A stretch of 64,000 bases of DNA from Spirosoma endophyticum (GCF_900112365.1 NZ_FOLQ01000003.1:620001-684000), one strand, 5' to 3'; shown: positions 53,649 to 62,326, counted from the first letter of the stretch. Notes: generated by a model not told the origin, from the letters alone. A program made the numbers and translations.

Positions 53649-54578
53649 TTACCAGGTTCGTTTGCTCATTACTTTATCTAATTCAGGTTTGGTCATGGCG
53701 CCTAACTCGGGGTGCTGGCCAAGCCATTTAAGAAACTCAGTTTTGATATCGTCTGGCCATTGGCTGTCGATCTGGCCGGTTGTGTAGCGTCCTGATTTGA
53801 CCATTTCAAAGCCAAACTGATCTTTGCGGGTTACAAACTCGCACGTAGTGATTACCTGTTCGGCCATGTGAGCGGGCACAAAAAGGACACCTTCCCGCTG
53901 GGCTATCACCAGATCGCCGGGCAAGACCATCACATTCCCGATGCGGATCGGAGCGTTTAACCCCATCAGGACCATTTCTTCCAGGAACGACGGGTGGAAA
54001 TCGCGAACAAAGGCATTAAACCCTTTGATGTTCTGTAATTCCTGCAAGTCTCTGGCAGCCCCGTTGAACACGACACCGTTGCCCGTTTTGCTGAAAATGG
54101 CATTTCCCAACGTAGCACCCATAAGGGTTCCTCCGCCAATTTTGCCAAAGGCATCAGCAACATATACATCGCCTTTGGTCAGGATTTCGATCGGCCAGGT
54201 ATTCGTATTGCCTTTTCGGCCTTGTTTGGTTGTTCCGCGCTCTTTAATGGCTTTCTCCACATCCGGTCGGGTGGGCATGAACATCGCCGTAACGGCCCTT
54301 CCCGTTACCGGTACGTCGTCTCTGATTAGTTTCCAGTTACCCTCAAACTGGTTCAGGTAGCCTTCATTTTTTAAAACCGTCCAGGCATCATCAATGCCTA
54401 TGTTTTTGGCTCGCTGGACTAAATCATCGGAAATCTTGGGTCGGCCATCTGGAAACCGCTCACCTTTCCACTCCGATGTTAAAAACATCAGTTCGTCTTT
54501 CGGAATGGTTTGGGCGAACAAAGATCCTGCGACACAAAGGTTCAATAGGAGTGAGAAGACAGCGTACTTACTGATCAT
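53649..54578 (-). CDS. Exported RraA-like protein, copy 1
   Basis: Signal peptide MISKYAVFSLLLNLCVAGSL (cleavage near LFAQ) precedes an RraA/HMG-CHA-aldolase-like domain. Recognisable are GRAVTAMFMPTRPD (strand with the typical GxAxT), YVADAFGKIGGGTLMGATLG and the GVVFNGAARDLQEL segment, where Arg-Asp (metal/substrate ligands in class II pyruvate aldolases) is kept but the usual DG before it is NG. A C-terminal extension (about residues 230-309) is not in cytoplasmic RraA. Members with intact sites are 4-hydroxy-4-methyl-2-oxoglutarate aldolases. The neighbouring copy 2 has the same layout, so the pair arose by tandem duplication. Confidence 0.88.
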   Translation of the reverse strand: MISKYAVFSLLLNLCVAGSLFAQTIPKDELMFLTSEWKGERFPDGRPKISDDLVQRAKNIGIDDAWTVLKNEGYLNQFEGNWKLIRDDVPVTGRAVTAMFMPTRPDVEKAIKERGTTKQGRKGNTNTWPIEILTKGDVYVADAFGKIGGGTLMGATLGNAIFSKTGNGVVFNGAARDLQELQNIKGFNAFVRDFHPSFLEEMVLMGLNAPIRIGNVMVLPGDLVIAQREGVLFVPAHMAEQVITTCEFVTRKDQFGFEMVKSGRYTTGQIDSQWPDDIKTEFLKWLGQHPELGAMTKPELDKVMSKRTW

Positions 54579-54685
54579 TAGGCTGAAATTTGATTAATGA
54601 TTGAACTTAGTTGATACAGCGGAAACGCAGATTTTCTCAATGCTCTCTGTGTCTGTCTCCGTTCCCCTGTGTTAAAAAAACAAGG

Positions 54686-55624
54686 TTAATGGCCCTCTTT
54701 CGCCAGATAGGCATCTATGTCTTTTTCGGTGATAGCTAATTTCTTCGGATACTTGCCTACCCAGGTTCTGAATTCACCTTTGATTTTGTCCGACCAGTCG
54801 CCGTGTATTTCGCCGGATGGATATTTTCCCTGCTGCAAAAGTACACGTTCAAATTCGTCACGTAGCGCCGTCATTTCAGATGCAGAAACCAGTCCTTCAA
54901 CCAGATGCGCCGGAATGAACACCGTGCCATATTCATTCGCAAACACGGCATCGCCCGGTATCACGGTTACCTCGCCGATGCGAATGGGTGCATTGATCGA
55001 CGTAGGGGTCATGTCTTTAATGTAAGACGGGTCATGCCCCTTTACCCAGGCATTGAAGCCTTTCGTATCTTTCAATTCCTGCATGTCCCGCACCGAGCCG
55101 TAAAAAATTACACCCTTGCCCGTTTTTCCGTAGATGGCATTTCCCAGACTTGAGCCGATCAGCGTACCATCTTTTATCTTGCCGTAACCATCGGCTACGT
55201 AAATATCGCCCTTCGTTAAGATGTCAATTGGCCAGATGTTTATACCGCCCTTTTGGGAGCGACCTTCGGCTTTGCCCTGCGCCCGTACGAGGCTGTCGAG
55301 GTCGGGGCGAGTCGGCATGAACTGGGCCGTCACGGCGCGGCCGGTCATGGTCTCACCGGGTTTGAGAATTACCCAGTTTTTTTCGACCTGATTGCGGTAT
55401 CCTTTCCTGCCCAGATACCCCCAGATTTGCTCCAGCGTACAATTTTGCAGTCGTTCCAGAACGATATCGGGAATTTTAGGCCGACCATCCGGAAACCGTT
55501 CGCCTTTCCAGTCGGCGGTTAGCGCTTTAACGTATTCAGGCGATGAGCCTACGCGTTGGGCCTGGGCTACAAAGCTCCCCGAAAGAGCGATGACGGCTAA
55601 TGCTGCAAGTGTTTGTTTTATCAT
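54686..55624 (-). CDS. Exported RraA-like protein, copy 2
   Basis: Very similar to copy 1 in order of motifs: signal peptide MIKQTLAALAVIALSGSFVA (cleavage near AQAQ), the shared WKGERFPDGRPKI segment, GRAVTAQFMPTRPDLDSLV, IYVADGYGKIKDGTLIGSSL and GVIFYGSVRDMQELKDTKGF, again keeping Arg-Asp but with YG for the usual DG. It is longer than standalone RraA (312 residues). It lies 107 bases before copy 1 on the same strand and is divergent from the Tat-exported enolase-superfamily gene, suggesting a shared regulatory region of about 240 bases. An aldolase or decarboxylase on a sugar-acid derivative in the periplasm is plausible. Confidence 0.88.
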   Translation of the reverse strand: MIKQTLAALAVIALSGSFVAQAQRVGSSPEYVKALTADWKGERFPDGRPKIPDIVLERLQNCTLEQIWGYLGRKGYRNQVEKNWVILKPGETMTGRAVTAQFMPTRPDLDSLVRAQGKAEGRSQKGGINIWPIDILTKGDIYVADGYGKIKDGTLIGSSLGNAIYGKTGKGVIFYGSVRDMQELKDTKGFNAWVKGHDPSYIKDMTPTSINAPIRIGEVTVIPGDAVFANEYGTVFIPAHLVEGLVSASEMTALRDEFERVLLQQGKYPSGEIHGDWSDKIKGEFRTWVGKYPKKLAITEKDIDAYLAKEGH

Positions 55625-55861
55625 TGCTTTAGGTAAGGAATTGACGATTCTGTGGAACGTAAGAAAGAAAGGGTTTTGCGGGTAGTTCTTCTTAAAAAGA
55701 CCACAGAATAAGTAAAATACTGGTATTCCCTACTTACATATGTGTTGGATTCTCACAATCAATCTGGGCCTGTTTTAGCGCTACGTTGCCCAAAATTCTG
55801 ACCTGGTTCCAAACGAAAATTCCGTACCTAACAGTTGTAAATCCCTGACTTTTTCTTTACC

Positions 55862-57286
55862 ATGAAAAACATCTTCTCCCGATTGTCAGCACCCGGCAAT
55901 CCCTCCGACCGCCGTGACTTCCTGCGTAATGCCGGATTAGGTGGTCTCTCACTCGGTCTAGCCTTCGATAAGCGTCCGGATGAGGAACTGGAATTTATCA
56001 CGCAAAAGGTAAGCCGCTTTGCCAAACCCTCCGAATTGAAAATTACGGATTTGCGCGTTGCCGTTTTGCAGGGCGTACCGTTCAGCAGTCCAATTATTCG
56101 GATCGATACCAATCAGGGCCTTGTTGGCTGGGGCGAGGTGCGCGATGGGGCCAGTGCGAACTACGCGCTAATGCTCAAAAGTCGCTTGCTGGGTAAGAAT
56201 CCGTGTAATGTCGAGCAGATATTCAAGCAGATCAAGCAGTTTGGTGGTCAAAGCCGTGCGGCTGGTGGTGTTTGTGGCGTTGAAATGGCATTGTGGGACC
56301 TGGCGGGAAAAGCATACAACGTACCGGCCTATCAACTATTGGGGGGTAAGTACCGTGATTTCATCCGGCTGTATGCCGACACGCCCGAGTCGGATAGTTA
56401 TGAGGGATTTGCCGAAAATATGAAGAAACGCCGGGATCAAGGGTATACATTCCTGAAGATGGATTTCGGCATCGGTATGCTGGCCGACCAGCCGGGTATG
56501 CTGGTCAATGCCAATAACTGGAGCGTAAGAAGGCAGTGGAGTGATGCTGAACCGGGTAAACTGGGTAATTATGCGAACACAAAGCACCCCTTCACCCGCA
56601 TTCAGGTCACGAAAAAAGGACTGGATCGATTAGTGGAACACGTGGGTAAAGTTCGGGAGATTGTGGGCTATGATACGCCACTGGCTGCCGATCACTTTGG
56701 CCATTTTGACGTTAATACGGCCATTCAGATTGGGAAAGCGATGGAGCCGTTCCGACTCGCCTGGCTCGAGGACCTTGTTCCCTGGTTCTATACCGACCAG
56801 TGGAAACAAATTTCTGATGCCATCGACACGCCAACCCTAACAGGCGAAGATATTTTCCTGAAAGAAGGATTTATCAAGCTGATCGATGCGAAAGCTATTG
56901 ATATGATTCATCCGGATCTGGCCTCATCGGGCGGCTTGCTGGAAACCAAGAAAATTGGTGATTACGCCGAAGAAAAGGGCATTCCGATGGCCATGCACTT
57001 TGCCGGTTCGCCAATCTCGATGATGGCTAATGTGCATTGTGCGGCTGCTACCGAGAATTTTGTTGCGCTGGAACACCACGGCGTCGACGTAGCAGGTTGG
57101 GAAGATCTCGTAACAGGTATAAAGCCAATCGTTGAGAAAGGTTTTGTACGCGTACCTGACAAGCCAGGTCTTGGCGTTGAACTGAACGAAGACGCAGCCA
57201 AGAAATTCCTCAAAAAAGGAGCAACCTGGTTTGCACCAACCGATTCGTGGAACACCAAAGATTCGGCTGACCGAGAGTGGAGCTAG
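55862..57286 (+). CDS. Tat-exported mandelate racemase/muconate lactonizing enzyme family protein
   Basis: The N-terminus has a twin-arginine motif (DRRDFLRNAGLGGLSLGLAF) and the usual capping domain (LKITDLRVAVLQGVPFSSPI). Enolase-superfamily metal ligands are visible in LAADHFGHFD, AWLEDLVPW and TGEDIFLK; the KMDFGIG Lys region and the His in GSPISMMANVHCAA are candidate bases. This points to a sugar-acid dehydratase of the galactonate/rhamnonate-type group rather than an epimerase, though specificity cannot be assigned. Export by Tat is notable, because most relatives are cytoplasmic. It lies head to head with two exported RraA-like genes. Confidence 0.88.
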   Translation: MKNIFSRLSAPGNPSDRRDFLRNAGLGGLSLGLAFDKRPDEELEFITQKVSRFAKPSELKITDLRVAVLQGVPFSSPIIRIDTNQGLVGWGEVRDGASANYALMLKSRLLGKNPCNVEQIFKQIKQFGGQSRAAGGVCGVEMALWDLAGKAYNVPAYQLLGGKYRDFIRLYADTPESDSYEGFAENMKKRRDQGYTFLKMDFGIGMLADQPGMLVNANNWSVRRQWSDAEPGKLGNYANTKHPFTRIQVTKKGLDRLVEHVGKVREIVGYDTPLAADHFGHFDVNTAIQIGKAMEPFRLAWLEDLVPWFYTDQWKQISDAIDTPTLTGEDIFLKEGFIKLIDAKAIDMIHPDLASSGGLLETKKIGDYAEEKGIPMAMHFAGSPISMMANVHCAAATENFVALEHHGVDVAGWEDLVTGIKPIVEKGFVRVPDKPGLGVELNEDAAKKFLKKGATWFAPTDSWNTKDSADREWS

Positions 57287-57308
57287 AAAACGTATTAACC
57301 GCTTAACA

Positions 57309-57343
57309 AAATGCCGCTGGAAGAGCTTCTTCCAGCGGCATTT
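57309..57343. terminator. Bidirectional terminator after the enolase-superfamily gene
   Basis: A perfect 15-bp stem (57309-57323 with 57329-57343) has a 5-base loop and AAA/TTT ends, between convergent genes. Confidence 0.9.
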
Positions 57344-57345
57344 CG

Positions 57346-58260
57346 TCAAGGGGTTAGCAAATTTTCCAAAGCCTTGGTCAAGTCGGCATATTTATACAAA
57401 AAATCGGTTTCTTCACTGATACGTTTGTTCAGGACGTAGTTACCGCCCGTTACAACGATGGCCATTTCACCGTACAGGAGTTTAATCGCAAACGTCGGGA
57501 TGTTGGGTAATAGCAACGGCCGATGCAAAGCCTGAGCAATGGCTCGCGTAAGCGATTCATTCGTGACAGGATTGGGTGCAACGGCATTATAGATACCCTG
57601 CCATGACGGCTCTTTGATGGCCTGAATGTAGAGTTGACAGAGATCGTCGAGGTGAATCCATGAAACGTATTGCTGCCCCGATCCAATGGGTGCGCCCGCT
57701 CCCAGACGGATGGGCTGGACAAGTTTAGGCAACGCACCCCCGTCCATGGTGAGAGCGACACCTGTGCGAAGCTTTACGGTACGTATTCCCTGGGCCGCTA
57801 TCTGATCTTCTGCCCGTTCCCACGCCCGGACTACCTGCGCCAGAAAATCGGAACCGCCCTGGCTGGTTTCGGTCAGGGGTATATCGTTGGTATCGCCACC
57901 ATAATACCCGATGGCTGATGCGCCAATAAAGGATTTAACAGCATGCTGATTTTTGGCTAATGCCTGCGCCAGCAATTCAGTTGACTGAGTACGGCTATTC
58001 AGAATTTCATCTTTGCGTTCATCGGTCCAGCGTTCGTCGGCAATTCCCTCTCCGGCGAGGTGGATAATATGATCCGCCGTGGCGATGGCTTGTGGATCAA
58101 TATGGCCTTTTTCTATATCCCACTGGTAAACCCGTACATCAGGAATAGACTTCGGAGACCGGCTCAATAACGTTACGTGGTACCCTTGTTGTTGAAGCAG
58201 TTGCGTTAAGCGACGACCGATAGAACCGGTGCCACCCGTGATTAATACTGTTTGGTTCAT
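57346..58260 (-). CDS. TIGR01777-family epimerase-like oxidoreductase (SDR)
   Basis: An extended short-chain dehydrogenase fold: GGTGSIGRRLTQLLQQQGY is the N-terminal nucleotide-binding GxxGxxG, IIHLAGEGIADERWTDERK and SFIGASAIGYYGGD (with the YxxxK-like Tyr region) are characteristic of the TIGR01777/SDR39U1 group, and the C-terminal DUF1731-like segment PNIPTFAIKLLYGEMAIVVT is present. Length 304 is standard. The physiological substrate of this group is not known in bacteria. On the minus strand it is the next gene beyond the toxin-antitoxin cassette, and about 100 bases separate it from the 38-bp repeat copy. Confidence 0.92.
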   Translation of the reverse strand: MNQTVLITGGTGSIGRRLTQLLQQQGYHVTLLSRSPKSIPDVRVYQWDIEKGHIDPQAIATADHIIHLAGEGIADERWTDERKDEILNSRTQSTELLAQALAKNQHAVKSFIGASAIGYYGGDTNDIPLTETSQGGSDFLAQVVRAWERAEDQIAAQGIRTVKLRTGVALTMDGGALPKLVQPIRLGAGAPIGSGQQYVSWIHLDDLCQLYIQAIKEPSWQGIYNAVAPNPVTNESLTRAIAQALHRPLLLPNIPTFAIKLLYGEMAIVVTGGNYVLNKRISEETDFLYKYADLTKALENLLTP

Positions 58261-58359
58261 AGGCTGGTTAAGTAAGTTCGTACCTAAACAACCCGGTTAT
58301 GAGGCTTACGGTTTGTTATTTTTGGTAAGTGTCTCGCAAACCTGCTCACCAGCTATACC

Positions 58360-58397
58360 TCCCATTCCTTCGGCAAGCCCAGTTGCCGGGCGTAGTG
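58360..58397 (-). repeat. 38-bp direct repeat, distal copy
   Basis: Identical over 38 bases to 58964-59001. Read on the minus strand it would encode the tail HYARQLGLPKEW of the conserved hypothetical gene, followed here by Glu-Val-stop, so it looks like the displaced original 3' end of that gene. Confidence 0.9.
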
Positions 58398-58409
58398 AAT
58401 GAGTATTGG

Positions 58410-58697
58410 TTAAGAAACTACAATTTTTCGGCTATCGAGTATGTTCAGTACGATTACTTGGCGCTCAATTACAGCGTAATAGATTATGTTGTATGGCTGT
58501 AATGGCAGTTTACGAACAGCCGTCAGGTTGTCCAGCCTTCGCCCAATGAAGGGCATAGTTTCCAGAATACGTAGCTTACTATTTATTGTATCCGTGAATT
58601 TATCGGCTACTGAGAAGCCAAACGCGTCTAACAAATACAAGGCAATGAGCCGGTAGTTTTCTTTAGCCTCATCCGACCAGGCTATTGTGTAATCCAT
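58410..58697 (-). CDS. ParE/RelE-family toxin
   Basis: The 95-residue protein has the RelE/ParE fold pattern: a first strand (MDYTIAWSDEAKENYRLIAL) followed by two helices (YLLDAFGFSVADKFTDTINS), the segment LETMPFIGRRLDN before the beta sheet, and the terminal strands VRKLPLQPYNIIYYAV and RQVIVLNILDSRK. This strand arrangement with the conserved P-x-GR and Y-x-I-x-Y positions is typical of ParE toxins, which act on gyrase; RelE-type mRNA cleavage cannot be excluded. Its start overlaps the antitoxin stop by 16 bases, showing translational coupling. Confidence 0.88.
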   Translation of the reverse strand: MDYTIAWSDEAKENYRLIALYLLDAFGFSVADKFTDTINSKLRILETMPFIGRRLDNLTAVRKLPLQPYNIIYYAVIERQVIVLNILDSRKIVVS

Positions 58698-58921
58698 TGC
58701 TTCGCTTCGTTGGCTACTACGTCATGTGGCGTTGGGGAACTGGTTTGTGTCAATGATAGTGTCTGTTCTAACTGAGCTAATAGTTCGGGCGTTTCGATGA
58801 AAATAGTTGTACGCTGACTGATGAATTCACTTACCGTTAATAGTAAATCCTGAACGTCCTGTGGATCATCAAGACGGTCAATTTGTTGATGTAAGATTGA
58901 CTTTAAATCGGCAGTCGCCAT
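58682..58921 (-). CDS. Antitoxin of the ParE-like system
   Basis: A 79-residue protein directly upstream of, and overlapping, the toxin gene. The N-terminal MATADLKSILHQQIDRLDDP and the following helix (QDVQDLLLTVSEFISQRTTI) are followed by a flexible Ser/Thr/Pro-rich C-terminus (LTQTSSPTPHDVV), the usual layout of a dimerising N-terminal domain plus toxin-binding tail. No clear ribbon-helix-helix signature could be confirmed, so the DNA-binding class is open. A TATATTTG box just upstream should drive both genes. Confidence 0.8.
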   Translation of the reverse strand: MATADLKSILHQQIDRLDDPQDVQDLLLTVSEFISQRTTIFIETPELLAQLEQTLSLTQTSSPTPHDVVANEAKQWITQ

Positions 58922-58937
58922 AGTCTTAACGTTTTAT

Positions 58938-58945
58938 CAAATATA
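58938..58945 (-). promoter_or_regulatory. -7 box of the toxin-antitoxin cassette
   Basis: Reverse-strand TATATTTG matches TAnnTTTG exactly and lies 17 bases before the antitoxin ATG (58921). The predicted leader is only about 10 nt. It is inside the segment bounded by the 38-bp repeats, so the cassette carries its own promoter. Confidence 0.5.
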
Positions 58946-58956
58946 AACCATAAATA

Positions 58957-59511
58957 TTACAAGTCCCATTCCTTCGGCAAGCCCAGTTGCCGGGCGTAGT
59001 GTGACGGAGCCGTGTAGTGCACCCAACTCAGCAGTTTATTGATCTCGTCGGCAAATTCAACGTAGTAATCAGGATCGAGTTTAGTCGCTTTTTTTAAGAC
59101 CTGTTCGGTACGTTTGGCGATGTATTCGGCGGCTTTATCGGAGCGGGAATTGTATTTCTGAAGCAGGTGGGCGTTGTTCTCGTAGAACGTATTGAGCATA
59201 TAGAGCATCAAATCTACTTCGCCGTATTTGTCTTTCGTAACTTTTAAATGCCGACTGATGTAGCCGCTCACGGTGCGCATGTCCATCATCAACCAGCCGG
59301 GCGTATCGGCGTGCAGATTGGCCGTGCGGTCAATGAACGCCCGAATCATACTACGTCGTTCGTCAATGGTTTTACTTTCTTCAACCAGTTCGAACTGGAG
59401 CCGTTCTGTCAGCACGGCATCCTTGGCGATTAAACGTAGCAGTAGCTTATCTTTTTCCACGCCCGGCATTCGGACAATGGCTTTTTTCAGGTCAGGATCG
59501 AGCGCAGGCAT
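58957..59511 (-). CDS. Conserved hypothetical protein with the 3' end in a direct repeat
   Basis: No function recognised. The 184-residue, soluble, helix-rich protein begins MPALDPDLKKAIVRMPGVEK and includes LRLIAKDAVLTERLQFELVE, DMRTVSGYISRHLKVTKDKY and VHYTAPSHYARQLGLPKEW; there is no signal peptide or membrane segment. Its final 12 codons (58964-59001) are one copy of the 38-bp direct repeat, and the frame then ends Asp-Leu-stop. The other repeat copy beyond the toxin-antitoxin genes would end Glu-Val-stop, so the C-terminus was probably replaced at insertion with almost no change to the protein. A ready-made 3' end makes it a target-gene candidate. Confidence 0.75.
   Translation of the reverse strand: MPALDPDLKKAIVRMPGVEKDKLLLRLIAKDAVLTERLQFELVEESKTIDERRSMIRAFIDRTANLHADTPGWLMMDMRTVSGYISRHLKVTKDKYGEVDLMLYMLNTFYENNAHLLQKYNSRSDKAAEYIAKRTEQVLKKATKLDPDYYVEFADEINKLLSWVHYTAPSHYARQLGLPKEWDL
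58964..59001 (-). repeat. 38-bp direct repeat, proximal copy (in the gene end)
   Basis: Perfect copy of 58360-58397; the two are 604 bases apart (start to start) and bracket the toxin-antitoxin genes. Confidence 0.9.
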
Positions 59512-59563
59512 TTAAACCAATGATGAATGATAAATTATAAATGTAAAAATACTTCGCTATAAG

Positions 59564-59602
<39 letters not shown>

Positions 59603-59603
<1 letters not shown>

Positions 59604-60511
59604 TACACTCCTACCGTATCGCCTTCATCGGTTCGGATTTTGTCTTCGATGTAGGTTATTATCTGAATAGCAATATCGACACCTGTGGCGTTTTCAATGC
59701 CCTCCAATCCGGGTGATGAGTTGACTTCCAGCACCAGCGGGCCGCGTTCGGAAGGAAGCATATCGACACCAGCGACTTTCAGGCCGAGCGCGCGGGCCGC
59801 CTGAATCGCGGTTTGTTCTTCCTGAGGAGTGAGTTCAATCGACACTGCATTGCCGCCCCGGTGAATGTTTGAGCGAAAGTCCCCATCAAGTCCCTGCCGT
59901 TTGATGGCGCCCACGACGCGCCCGCCTATCACAAAAGCCCGGATATCCGACCCTTTGGCTTCGGCAATGAATTCCTGAACCAATACGTTCTTTTTCAGGC
60001 CGTAAAAGGCTTCGATGGTTGACTTGGCCGCTTTGGTTGTTTCGGCCAGTACGACGCCAATACCCTGCGTTCCTTCCAGCAGTTTTATGACTACTGGCGG
60101 ACCGCCAACGCGCTTGATTAACTGCGTAATATCACCGTTTTTGGGGTGGTTGGCAAACATGGTTTTGGGTAAGCCAACCCCCGCTTTCGATAATACCTGC
60201 AAGCTGCGTAGCTTATTGCGGGAGCGCATAATGGCCTGCGACTTGCCGGTTGTGAAAATATTCATCATTTCGAACTGACGGACAACGGCACAGCCGTAAT
60301 CGGTGACGGAAGCACCAATACGTGGCACAATCGCGTCGAGCGCGTCGAGTTCCTGTCCTTCATAAAGCACTGAAGGTCTGCCGCCTTCAATCATTACCTG
60401 GCAGTTCAAATGATTGACAATAATGCCTTCGTGGCCGCGCTGACTGGCCGCTTCGAGCAGTCGCTGAGTCGAATATAAATTCGGATTGGCCGATAAAATG
60501 GCAATACGCAT
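59603..60511 (-). CDS. rimK: RimK-type alpha-L-glutamate ligase
   Basis: An ATP-grasp ligase. The N-terminal domain [20 protein letters not shown] and the ATP-grasp core with [19 protein letters not shown] (glycine-rich loop), [39 protein letters not shown] and the metal-binding [14 protein letters not shown] are all conserved with RimK. In gammaproteobacteria RimK adds Glu residues to the C-terminus of ribosomal protein S6; members of this family also ligate Glu to other proteins or cofactors. Length 302 is standard. It follows the retropepsin-like protease gene by 57 bases, a pairing seen in other bacteria. Confidence 0.94.
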
Positions 60512-60568
60512 AAAAGTGGTTAGTCGATAGTCAAGAGTCTTCAGTTATCGTAAGTCTTGCCAGTAATA

Positions 60569-61054
60569 CTAATCGCTTTCTTTACTGACGACTACTGACT
60601 GTTGACGATCGATTTTAAGCTGATAGGATAAATTTGTGTACGAAACATCGACGATGAACCGATTGCGGAGCAGCTTCCGGCCTAACAGCACTGGATTCTT
60701 GAGATGCTCCCGGTCGGCAAGGGTAAATTCGGCCAGAATGGTACGTCCAAACAAGACAATTCTAGTTTTGATAACGTAGCGCAGTTCGGCCACGCCGAAT
60801 GAATTACGAATCATTCGTTGGCTAAACTGATCGCTATAAAATTGCCGGGCCGGTCCGCCTGATTTGTCGATCAGCCAGAAACTTAATTTCTTCCGAAGTC
60901 CGGTTCGCACTAACTGAACGTCTTTACAGTGCAAAGCAGAGGTAAAGGCCCCGGTATCGACTTTGGCCTGCACATCGAAAAGCTCCAGGTCGGGAAAATC
61001 GACAAGGTCCGTCATGCCGATAACCTGCTTGGGTTTAGGTGTTCGGTCCTTCAT
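60569..61054 (-). CDS. Retropepsin-like (RimB/ATP-dependent zinc protease family) protein
   Basis: The key motif AKVDTGAFTSALHC contains the DTGA catalytic-type Asp of the retropepsin fold; LLGRKLLRNRFIVDVSYTN near the C-terminus is the second conserved block. Length 161 is normal for the family long labelled ATP-dependent zinc protease, now seen as retropepsin-like. In Pseudomonas a related gene (rimB) sits beside rimK and modulates RimK-driven glutamylation, so the arrangement here suggests the same partnership. The stop lies in an imperfect palindrome (about 60520-60600) that supplies the last codons. Confidence 0.9.
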   Translation of the reverse strand: MKDRTPKPKQVIGMTDLVDFPDLELFDVQAKVDTGAFTSALHCKDVQLVRTGLRKKLSFWLIDKSGGPARQFYSDQFSQRMIRNSFGVAELRYVIKTRIVLFGRTILAEFTLADREHLKNPVLLGRKLLRNRFIVDVSYTNLSYQLKIDRQQSVVVSKESD

Positions 61055-61135
61055 AGTCTTTCAGGTTGTCGCTACGGTATTCGGTTTTAAGTATACAATG
61101 GCTGAAGCCAATCAAAAACTGAATAGCGTAAATCG

Positions 61136-62269
61136 TTACATGCGAATTAAGCGGCTGAACGTGAGAGACATATCAAGCATGATCATTTTGGCCCGAGCGT
61201 TACGTTCGAGGTGATAGGCCGCTTCGTTAAGGTCAGAAACGATGCGTTCGATATGCTCGACGGTAAGGACTTTAACAAAATTTTTTACGAAAGCCATTTC
61301 GTCGTCGGGTAAGCGCAGGAGTGCACCGGCACCTTGCTGCCATAAAAATAAATCGCGGTACAGGCGGATGCTGTAATCGAGTAACCCCTTCTGTTTTTCC
61401 TTGCTGAAACTGTCAAACTGGTCGGCCTGTTTAACCAGCGCTATTAAATCCTGCCGGTAGCAGGTACGCATCCAATCGGCAAACCAGGTATGCTGGTCCG
61501 TTGAGTGTGTTTCCTGCTTACTCAGGTTCAGCGCTTCTGCCAGATTACCGTCGGCCAGGTAAGCCACGCGCCGGGCGGTCGTTTCGTCGAGGTTCAGGTG
61601 CTGACGCAGGTACGTAGCAACTTCCTCATCCGTAAAGGCCCGCACCGCAACCCGTTGCGTTCTCGACAGAATGGTGATCAATAATTTGTCGGACTGATTC
61701 GTGACAAGCAAAAAAAGTGTCTGAGCCGGGGGCTCTTCCAGTACTTTGAGCAGCGCATTGGCCGACGTTACGTTCATCAGCTCGGGGAGCCAGATGAGCA
61801 TGATTTTGTAGTTTCCTTCGTAGGATTTCAGGGATAACTTCTGCAAGATACTACGGGCTTCCTCCGCCGAAATATTGCCTTGTTTGTTATCCGCCCCGAC
61901 GGTTTCGAGCCATTCGGGCAACGTGCGGTAAGGTTGCTCAAGCAGGAATTTCCGCCAGTCTGTCAGATACGCTTCCGATGTTTTTCCCTTGGCCAGATTC
62001 GCTACCGGAAAGACCATGTGCAGATCGGGATGCACGAGTTTCTGCATCTTCACGCAGGACGCGCACCGGCCGCAGGCATCGGCGTCGGGCGTGCCAGCCT
62101 GTTGCTTATCTTCACAGTTAACGTACTGAGCCAGCGCCATGGCCAGTGCCAGGTTGGCCCCGCCCATGGGTCCATCGAACAGCAGTGCATGAGCAAGGTG
62201 GTTTGTCTGTACCGCCCGCAGCAGCATCTGCTTCGTTTCTTCCTGGCCGATAATTTCGTTGAAAAGCAT
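61136..62269 (-). CDS. holB: DNA polymerase III delta-prime-type clamp-loader subunit
   Basis: Clamp-loader AAA+ protein. ATG at 62269 gives MLFNEIIGQEETKQMLLRAV, the usual N-terminus; a TTG six codons upstream is less likely. The segment HALLFDGPMGGANLALAMAL replaces the Walker A GxxGxGKT with a Gly-rich loop that lacks Lys, as expected for the ATPase-inactive delta-prime. Zinc-binding cysteines are in CGRCASC, preceded by a Cys further upstream. Box VII-like SRTQRVAVRAFTDEEV and the helical C-terminal lid and collar (to residue 377) complete it. It is part of a minus-strand run with the GlmU-like gene and rimK. Confidence 0.92.
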   Translation of the reverse strand: MLFNEIIGQEETKQMLLRAVQTNHLAHALLFDGPMGGANLALAMALAQYVNCEDKQQAGTPDADACGRCASCVKMQKLVHPDLHMVFPVANLAKGKTSEAYLTDWRKFLLEQPYRTLPEWLETVGADNKQGNISAEEARSILQKLSLKSYEGNYKIMLIWLPELMNVTSANALLKVLEEPPAQTLFLLVTNQSDKLLITILSRTQRVAVRAFTDEEVATYLRQHLNLDETTARRVAYLADGNLAEALNLSKQETHSTDQHTWFADWMRTCYRQDLIALVKQADQFDSFSKEKQKGLLDYSIRLYRDLFLWQQGAGALLRLPDDEMAFVKNFVKVLTVEHIERIVSDLNEAAYHLERNARAKMIMLDMSLTFSRLIRM

Positions 62270-62326
62270 AAGTTGTAGAACGGACAAGTCCGTCTGACGT
62301 AGTACGTCGTTCTGCTGATTGGCTAG

